From Propionibacteriales bacterium (GTDB lineage Bacteria; Actinomycetota; Actinomycetes; Propionibacteriales; Nocardioidaceae), in assembly GCA_026392415.1 (NCBI GenBank), contig JAPLCC010000056.1:1-64000 (forward strand): DNA of 64,000 nucleotides, read 5' to 3'. Below the pieces are notes generated by a model. That model was not told the DNA's origin. It searched no databases and saw only the letters and a program-made list of their open reading frames with translations. Numbering within the stretch: position 1 is the first letter of the stretch; every line of letters begins with the position of its first letter. A program made the position numbers and the translations under genes. This document shows positions 58,733-64,000 of this stretch, one piece after another.

Positions 58733-60459
58733 GCCAGCTTCTCCCTCGTGCGGTTCAGGAAGGCCAGGGCGTCGACGCCCATCGCTGCGCTGTCGTCAGC
58801 CCAGTCGGTCGCCTTCCCGGCGATGATCACGTGTACGGCGCCCGCCTCCCGCAGCGCGGCAGCGGCGGCGCCGCCCCACTCGGCGTACGCGTCGTCGGTG
58901 CCGGCGAGGCACACGACCGCCTGCTTGCCGTACGCCGCCACGAGCTCCTCGACGCCCGCGGTCGGTCCGGCGGCCTCGACCGCGATGCCACCGGCGGCGA
59001 AGAGGTTGCTGACGAAGGTGGCGCGGGCCGTGTGCTGGGCAACTGTTCCGAGCGTGGCCAGGAAGACCGGGCTGGCGACGGGCTCGTCGCGCAGGGCCTC
59101 GAACGAGGCGCCGTACCGACGAACGGATGCACCGTCCTCGGACGGGGCACGCTCCGGAAGGACCTCGGCGAGGTTGGGGAACTCGGTCAGGCCGGTGATC
59201 GGGCGCTTGCGCTTGACGATCTCGGCCTCGCGGCGGGCCACGACGTCGGCGATCCGGGCCCGGAAGGCGTCCAGACCGTCGGTCTCGAGGAGGCCGAGCT
59301 CGGCCCAAGCAGCGACGGCCAGGTCGTCGGTGAGCTTCTCGACGGCGTAGGCACCCCCGGCAGGGTCGGCGACCTTGGCGACGTGGGACTCGTCGATCAG
59401 GAGGTGCGAGACGTTGCGGGCGATCCGGCGTCCGAAAAGGTCGGGCTGGCCGATCGGCGTCTCGAAGGGCAGCACGGTCACCGCGTCGGCGCCGCCGACA
59501 CCGGCTGCGAAGGCGGCGACGGTGGTGCGGAGCATGTTCACGTACGGGTCGTACTTGGTGAGCATCGGCCGGCTGGTGACGGCGTGCTGGCGCTGCTCGG
59601 CCGCGGCACCGGAGAGCTCCAGCACCCGTGCCCAGAGCCGGCGCGCGGCCCGCAGCTTGGCGATGGTCGGGAACTGCTCGTCCGTCGCGGCGTACCGGAA
59701 CTCGATCAGGTCCGCAGCCACGGCGGGCTCGATGCCGGCTTCGGCCAGGACCCGCAGATAGGTCGCCCCCACGAAGATGCTGTAGCCGAGCTCCTGCACG
59801 TCGCTGGCCCCGAGGTCGTGGGCCGCGGTGGCGTCGACGACGACACCACGCACTCCGCGCTCGATCGCGAGCCTCGCGACCGCCACGACGTGATCGACGT
59901 TCTCCTGCGTCTCCGCCTGGACCAGGCCCCGGAGCGAGGCTCCGATCGGGTCGACGCCGAGGTTCGTGTCGGGGTGGAGGTTCGTGTAGGTGCCGGTCTC
60001 GAACGCGTCGAGGAAGGCAGTCGCGACGGCGACCGGGTCACCGGTCGGGTCGAGCACGACGGGCGCGAGGTCGAGCAGCACCTCGTCGAGCAGGGTCTTG
60101 AGGTCGGTCCCGGGACCGGCCTGCACCCACAGCGAGGTCACGCCACCGTCGAGGTCGACGAGCGCCTGCTCGTTGAGCAGCTTGGCGTCGGGACCGGCGA
60201 TCCGGGCACGGATGTCCCACGCACCGGCGCGCGTCGGGCGCCCGCTGGTCTGCAGCGCCGACAGGTCGTCGGGCGTGCCGATCGGCGTGATCCCGATGCC
60301 GTCGAGCGTCGTCTTGGTCAGCTTCTCCCACACCGCGCTGTCGGGATCGTCGTCGCCGAGCTTGCGGGTCTTGCGGAGAACGGCAGCGGTGGCAGCCTCC
60401 CAATCGGCGCGCGAATGCACGTCCTCGGGCTGCGCCAACGGCAGGGGCGTTTCAGTCAC
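58729..60459 (-). CDS. mutA: Methylmalonyl-CoA mutase small subunit
   Basis: A 576-aa partner of MutB that keeps the fold but lacks the B12 D-x-H-x-x-G motif in its C-terminal domain. T-L-G-G-x-type insertion and A-G-x-E-P-A-V near residues 265-270 follow the small-subunit pattern. The start is taken at GTG 60459 (M-T-E-T-P-L-P-L), with TAGTCT eight bases upstream; the frame extends another seventeen codons without support. First gene of mutA-mutB-meaB. Confidence 0.92.
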   Translation of the reverse strand: MTETPLPLAQPEDVHSRADWEAATAAVLRKTRKLGDDDPDSAVWEKLTKTTLDGIGITPIGTPDDLSALQTSGRPTRAGAWDIRARIAGPDAKLLNEQALVDLDGGVTSLWVQAGPGTDLKTLLDEVLLDLAPVVLDPTGDPVAVATAFLDAFETGTYTNLHPDTNLGVDPIGASLRGLVQAETQENVDHVVAVARLAIERGVRGVVVDATAAHDLGASDVQELGYSIFVGATYLRVLAEAGIEPAVAADLIEFRYAATDEQFPTIAKLRAARRLWARVLELSGAAAEQRQHAVTSRPMLTKYDPYVNMLRTTVAAFAAGVGGADAVTVLPFETPIGQPDLFGRRIARNVSHLLIDESHVAKVADPAGGAYAVEKLTDDLAVAAWAELGLLETDGLDAFRARIADVVARREAEIVKRKRPITGLTEFPNLAEVLPERAPSEDGASVRRYGASFEALRDEPVASPVFLATLGTVAQHTARATFVSNLFAAGGIAVEAAGPTAGVEELVAAYGKQAVVCLAGTDDAYAEWGGAAAAALREAGAVHVIIAGKATDWADDSAAMGVDALAFLNRTREKLA

Positions 60460-60517
60460 GAGCGACAAGACTATCCGCGTCGGGTGCCCCGGCCCTCCAA
60501 GTGTGACCAATCTCCGG

Positions 60518-60533
60518 GCTACCGGCCGGTAGC
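60518..60533. promoter_or_regulatory. 16-bp perfect palindrome upstream of mutA
   Basis: GCTACCGGCCGGTAGC is fully self-complementary and lies in the 160-bp divergent space between mutA and a glycosyltransferase gene, 58 bp from the mutA start. It is a good operator candidate for control of propionate metabolism, though the regulator is not in this window. Confidence 0.5.
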
Positions 60534-60619
60534 TCCGACGCCCAACGATTCACTCGCCGTACACCTGTCGCCCTCGTGGAGCACAGGATCGCGCCACGTA
60601 CGCCGGTCAGGGTGGGTCC

Positions 60620-61672
60620 ATGAAGATCGTCCTCGCGACCGAGACCTTCTACCCCGCGGTCGACAGCACCACCACGACGCTCAAGGCGACGGCAGACCGG
60701 CTCATCGACCAGGGCCACACGGTCCGGATCATCGCGCCCGGCCCCGGCCTGGCGAGCTACCGCGGCTGCGACGTGGTGCGCGTTCGCCCGCTCGAACCCA
60801 CCGGCGCGCAGATCCGCGACACCATCGAGTCGTTCGCCCCCGACCTGGTGCAGGCCCACTCCCCCCGCGCGATCGGCCGAAAGGCCCTCAAGCACGCGTC
60901 CCGTGCGGGTGTGCCGACCATCGCCGTCGAGCAGTCCCCCGTGCTGGACCTTGCCGCCGACTACTGGCGCGCCAAGGTCGCCGAGCGGGCCGACCGCGTC
61001 CTGGTCACCTCGCCCTGGATGGTCGAGCGCGCCACCGAACTGGGCGTCGACGCCCACCTCTGGTTGCCCGGCGTCGACAGCCTGGCGTTCAGTCCCACGC
61101 TCCGCGATCCGTGGCTGCACGGTTCCTGGTCGAAGGCGAAGTCGCAGGACGGTCGCCGCGTCGTCGTGGGCTACGTCGGGGGCCTCAACAAAACTGCAGG
61201 AGTACGACGCCTCGCGGACCTCGCGTCCGTCCCCGGCACCCGCGTTGTGGTGATCGGCGGCGGACCCGAACGCGAATGGCTGGCTCGCCGACTGCCCGAG
61301 GCCCGGTTCACCGGTCCCCTCGGAGTCGGCGACCTCACCGTGGCCGTGCCGACCCTGGACGTGCTGGTGCACCCGGGCGAGCTCGAGACCGACTGCCACG
61401 CGTTGCGCGAGGCCGCCTCGGCCGGCGTACCGGTGGTCGCACCGCGGGCTGGCGGCGCCCGCCACGTGGTGTCCCACCTGGAGACAGGAGTCCTCTACGA
61501 CCCTGCCGACCAGCGCGACTTCGCCCGGGCGGTGACCGCCGTGGTTGCTGACCCCCAGCGCGGCCTGCTGGGTGCGGCCGGGCGCGAGGTCGCGGGCCGA
61601 CGTACCTGGGCGGACGCGGTGGACGAGCTGATCGGCACGCACTACCCGACTGCGGTTCCCGCCACCGCCTGA
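60620..61672 (+). CDS. GT4-like glycosyltransferase
   Basis: A 350-aa GT-B fold enzyme. The N-terminal acceptor domain opens M-K-I-V-L-A-T-E-T-F-Y-P, the donor domain begins near residue 170 (V-G-Y-V-G-G-L-N-K), and the E-x7-E motif is seen as E-T-D-C-H-A-L-R-E near 254-262 followed by A-S-A-G-V-P-V-V-A. Resembles the mannosyltransferases that add mannose from GDP-mannose to lipids or polyols; donor and acceptor are not determined. It stands alone, divergent from mutA. Confidence 0.85.
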   Translation: MKIVLATETFYPAVDSTTTTLKATADRLIDQGHTVRIIAPGPGLASYRGCDVVRVRPLEPTGAQIRDTIESFAPDLVQAHSPRAIGRKALKHASRAGVPTIAVEQSPVLDLAADYWRAKVAERADRVLVTSPWMVERATELGVDAHLWLPGVDSLAFSPTLRDPWLHGSWSKAKSQDGRRVVVGYVGGLNKTAGVRRLADLASVPGTRVVVIGGGPEREWLARRLPEARFTGPLGVGDLTVAVPTLDVLVHPGELETDCHALREAASAGVPVVAPRAGGARHVVSHLETGVLYDPADQRDFARAVTAVVADPQRGLLGAAGREVAGRRTWADAVDELIGTHYPTAVPATA

Positions 61673-61678
61673 GCAGGC

Positions 61679-62332
61679 TCAGCCCGCGACGATCCCGACC
61701 ACGAGGTTGAGGGTCGTGGCGATGATCGCGGCGCCGAAGACGTACGAGAACAGGCAGTGCCGCAACACCACTGCCCTGATCGCCGAACTGGTGACGGCCG
61801 TGTCGGAGACCTGGTAGGTCATCCCGAGGTTGTAGCTGAAGTAGAAGAAGTCGCGGAAGGCCGGCGGATCGTCGGAGTTGAAGTCGATGCCTCCCGGCGT
61901 CCCGCCGTAGTAGAGGTGGGCGTACCGGGTCGCGTACATCAGGTGCAGTGACGCCCAGGCGAGGAAGACTCCAGCCAGCGCCAGGGCGGCCGGACCGCGA
62001 CCCGCATGGTCCCCACCGGACAGCATGAGCACGACGATGCCGCCGAGACCGGACAGCGCGGCGCCGGCGACCACGAGTTCGGTCGCGACCGGTCGCAGGT
62101 CTTCGTGAGTGGCGTTCACCCTGGTGCTGTCGGCGTCGATCGGCCAGAGGACCAGCCACCCGACGGCGACGTACACAGCGCCGGCGACGGCGATGCCGGT
62201 CAGCACGCCAACCTCTGCATCGGCGATCGCAGCGAGGCCTCCGGAACCGACGCCGGCCGCGAGGGCACCCAGCAGCCGCGGCAACGCGGTGGCGACCAGT
62301 GGTGGGCGCTTCGCCCGAGGCGTCCGGCTCAT
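61679..62332 (-). CDS. DUF1345 family membrane protein
   Basis: A 217-aa protein with about five or six membrane helices. The DUF1345 hallmark is visible as A-H-L-Y-Y-G-G near residue 138, then D-P-P-A-F-R-D-F-F-Y-F-S-Y-N-L-G-M-T-Y-Q-V-S-D-T-A-V near 153-178 and a terminal A-T-T-L-N-L-V-V-G. Function unknown. TAGGGT (62339-62344, minus strand) lies six bases before the ATG. Convergent with the glycosyltransferase and divergent from the LysR gene. Confidence 0.82.
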   Translation of the reverse strand: MSRTPRAKRPPLVATALPRLLGALAAGVGSGGLAAIADAEVGVLTGIAVAGAVYVAVGWLVLWPIDADSTRVNATHEDLRPVATELVVAGAALSGLGGIVVLMLSGGDHAGRGPAALALAGVFLAWASLHLMYATRYAHLYYGGTPGGIDFNSDDPPAFRDFFYFSYNLGMTYQVSDTAVTSSAIRAVVLRHCLFSYVFGAAIIATTLNLVVGIVAG

Positions 62333-62363
62333 GGGGCCACCCTAGGTCTGGTATTGATGCCCC

Positions 62364-63266
62364 ATGCTGCTGCGCCGGTTGGAGTACCTCGCTGCCTTGT
62401 CGCGCGAGAGCCACTTCGGGCGCGCGGCCGCGGAGTGCCACGTCACGCAACCCGCACTGTCGGCCGGCATCCGCAAGCTGGAGACCGAGCTCGGCGTCCA
62501 GATCGTGCAGCGCGGCCAGCGGTTCGAGGGCTTCACGCCCGAGGGCGACGAGGTGCTGCGCTGGGCCAAGCGGATCCTCGCCGAGCGGGCGTCGCTGGAC
62601 CAGACCCTCGCCAGCATGCGGGGCGGCCTCAGCGGCACGTTGCGGATCGGCGCCATCCCGACGGCCCTCACGGTGTCGTCGATACTGACGACGCCGCTGC
62701 ACGAGAAGCACCCGCTGGTGCGTTTCCACCTCGAGTCGATGTCGTCGCGCGAGATCGTGACCCGGCTCAACGACTTCGACATCGACGTGGGCATGACGTA
62801 CGTCGACGGCGAGCCGCTCGGCCGGGTCAAGGTGGTCCCGCTCTACCAGGAGCGCTATCTCTTCCTCACCCCCGTCGACGGCGAGTACGGCGACCGGTCA
62901 TCGATCACGTGGGCCGAAGCCGCGTCCACGCAGTTGTGCCAGCTGACCGGCGACATGCAGAACCGCCGGATCATCGACACCTTCCTGGCCGACACCGGCA
63001 CCGAGGCGCGGATCACCGTCGAGACGGACACGGTCTCCGCGCTCTACGCCCACGTCACGTCGATGGGGCTGTCGAGCGTCGTGCCCCACACGTGGCTGCC
63101 GACCTTCGGCATCCCGGAGCAGACCCGGGTGATCCCGCTTCCGGCACCGAAGCGGTCATTCCACGTCGGGCTCGTGCTGGCCGGCCACGGACCGGAGTCG
63201 ATGCTGACGCAGGCGCTGGTCGAGATCGCCCGGACCCGATCCGTCAGGAGCGCCCTCCGGGCCTGA
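62364..63266 (+). CDS. LysR family transcriptional regulator
   Basis: A 300-aa LTTR. The N-terminal winged HTH covers residues 2-60 (F-G-R-A-A-A-E-C-H-V-T-Q-P-A-L-S-A-G-I-R-K-L-E) and the periplasmic-binding-like effector domain about 90-295 (L-R-I-G-A-I-P-T). It lies 31 bp from the divergent DUF1345 gene and 10 bp from the convergent fdhD. In related actinobacteria LysR genes of this type sit beside formate dehydrogenase genes, so it may control them; that is inference. Confidence 0.9.
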   Translation: MLLRRLEYLAALSRESHFGRAAAECHVTQPALSAGIRKLETELGVQIVQRGQRFEGFTPEGDEVLRWAKRILAERASLDQTLASMRGGLSGTLRIGAIPTALTVSSILTTPLHEKHPLVRFHLESMSSREIVTRLNDFDIDVGMTYVDGEPLGRVKVVPLYQERYLFLTPVDGEYGDRSSITWAEAASTQLCQLTGDMQNRRIIDTFLADTGTEARITVETDTVSALYAHVTSMGLSSVVPHTWLPTFGIPEQTRVIPLPAPKRSFHVGLVLAGHGPESMLTQALVEIARTRSVRSALRA

Positions 63267-63276
63267 CCGCAAGAGG

Positions 63277-64000
63277 TCAGACGCGAGCAGCGACCTGGAT
63301 GCGCTCCGCACCGGAGTAGACGTTCATCGACGTACCCCGGAGGAAGCCGACCAGGGTCAGGCCGTGTTCCTCGGCGAGGTCCACGGCCAGCGACGAGGGC
63401 GCCGAGACTGCGGCGAGCATCGGGATGCCGGCCATCACGGCCTTCTGGACCAGCTCGAAGGACGCCCGGCCGCTGACCATCAGGATGGTCTCGCGCAACG
63501 GCAACATGCCGTTGCGAACGGCATGACCGATGACCTTGTCGACGGCGTTGTGGCGACCGACGTCCTCGCGCACGCAGATCAGTTCGCCGTCCGCAGAGAA
63601 CAGGGCGGCGGCATGCAGACCACCCGTGCGCTCGAAGACCTCCTGCGAGGCGCGCAGCCGATCGGGCAGCGTGGCCAGCACCTCGGCGGTGATCCGGAGC
63701 GGATCCTCGGCCACCGACCACGTGGTGGCGGTGCGTACGGCGTCGAGGCTCGCTTTGCCGCACAGCCCGCACGAGGAGGTCGTGTAGAAGTTGCGCTCCA
63801 GAGCAAGGTCGAGCGGCGGCAGCGACGGGTCGAGGCCGACGTCGACCACGTTGTAGGTGTTCGTCCCGTCCTCGGTGACTCCGGCGCAGTAGCGCGCAGT
63901 CAGCACGTCGGACGTCGTACGCACGACGCCTTCGCTGACCAGGAAGCCGACGGCGAGGTCGAAGTCGTCGCCTGGCGTACGCATCGTGATGGTCAGTGCC
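63277..64000 (-). CDS. fdhD: Formate dehydrogenase accessory sulfurtransferase FdhD (partial)
   Basis: The C-terminal 241 residues of FdhD; the N-terminus lies beyond the right edge, since the frame continues upstream of M-R-T-P-G-D-D-F through A-L-T-I-T. FdhD transfers sulfur from IscS to the molybdenum cofactor of formate dehydrogenase. The sulfur-carrying loop is present as S-S-C-G-L-C-G, and D-V-G-R-H-N-A-V-D-K near the middle is the cofactor-binding motif. The formate dehydrogenase itself is probably just outside the window. Confidence 0.92.
   Translation of the reverse strand, partial: ALTITMRTPGDDFDLAVGFLVSEGVVRTTSDVLTARYCAGVTEDGTNTYNVVDVGLDPSLPPLDLALERNFYTTSSCGLCGKASLDAVRTATTWSVAEDPLRITAEVLATLPDRLRASQEVFERTGGLHAAALFSADGELICVREDVGRHNAVDKVIGHAVRNGMLPLRETILMVSGRASFELVQKAVMAGIPMLAAVSAPSSLAVDLAEEHGLTLVGFLRGTSMNVYSGAERIQVAARV

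Noticed and set aside
58693..61551. 952-codon open frame on the plus strand
   Set aside because: It runs antisense to mutA and into the glycosyltransferase in another frame; such long shadows are normal at this G+C, and it has no family motifs or ribosome site.

Overview
The window is chromosomal DNA from a high-G+C actinobacterium. Many GTG starts, heavy ATGA gene overlaps, the tig-clpP1-clpP2-clpX order, a DUF222/HNH (13E12-type) fragment, MutAB/MeaB, an LpdA-type quinone reductase and an archaeal-like short ValRS all fit Nocardioides or a close relative. The family is likely and the genus is inference. At least fifteen genes carry a TAnnnT hexamer 6-7 nt before their start codon, the arrangement expected for leaderless actinobacterial transcripts.

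Layout. 1-6.8 kb: end of an HNH gene, a PH-domain/MazF-like operon, a divergent AurF-like oxygenase and TetR pair, a BenE-type transporter and a SpoIID-like secreted protein. 6.9-16.3 kb: valS, clpX, clpP2, clpP1, two small genes, an esterase, tig and tRNA-Pro. 16.27-18.1 kb: a 1.76-kb islet of lower G+C between a 42-bp direct repeat, one copy being the 3' half of an intact tRNA-Gly. 18.2-24.2 kb: rpiB, nei2, a PP2C-type phosphatase, a lipoprotein, lpdA and lpd. 24.3-25.6 kb: a GGCT-like gene and purine nucleoside phosphorylase. 25.6-32.2 kb: a TetR-linked cluster (FMO, two SDRs, alpha/beta hydrolase, acyl-CoA ligase, SRPBCC) that reads like an oxidation, ester cleavage and CoA-activation route. 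32.2-33.7 kb: MerR and an aldo-keto reductase, each with an operator in a 19-bp promoter spacer.

33.7-54.4 kb is dominated by nucleoside salvage. Phosphosugar mutase, deoC, two aldehyde dehydrogenase-like genes, a uridine kinase-like gene, adenosine deaminase, thymidine phosphorylase, cytidine deaminase, and a BMP-type nucleoside-binding lipoprotein with its ABC ATPase and two permeases would together import nucleosides, release bases and convert (deoxy)ribose phosphates to central metabolites. Unrelated genes interrupt it: a PAS-GGDEF protein, a MocR/PNPOx-like pair, and a lower-G+C two-gene insert between deoA and cdd.

54.4-64 kb: an M20 amidohydrolase, the mutA-mutB-meaB methylmalonyl-CoA mutase operon, a GT4 glycosyltransferase, a DUF1345 membrane protein, a LysR regulator and fdhD, which runs off the right edge.

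The most unusual items are the integrase-less tRNA-Gly islet with two unrecognised genes, the aldehyde dehydrogenase paralogue lacking its catalytic domain, the twin MerR promoters, the clustered GGTA/TACC operator, and a hairpin repeat that supplies the last codons of the adenosine deaminase gene.
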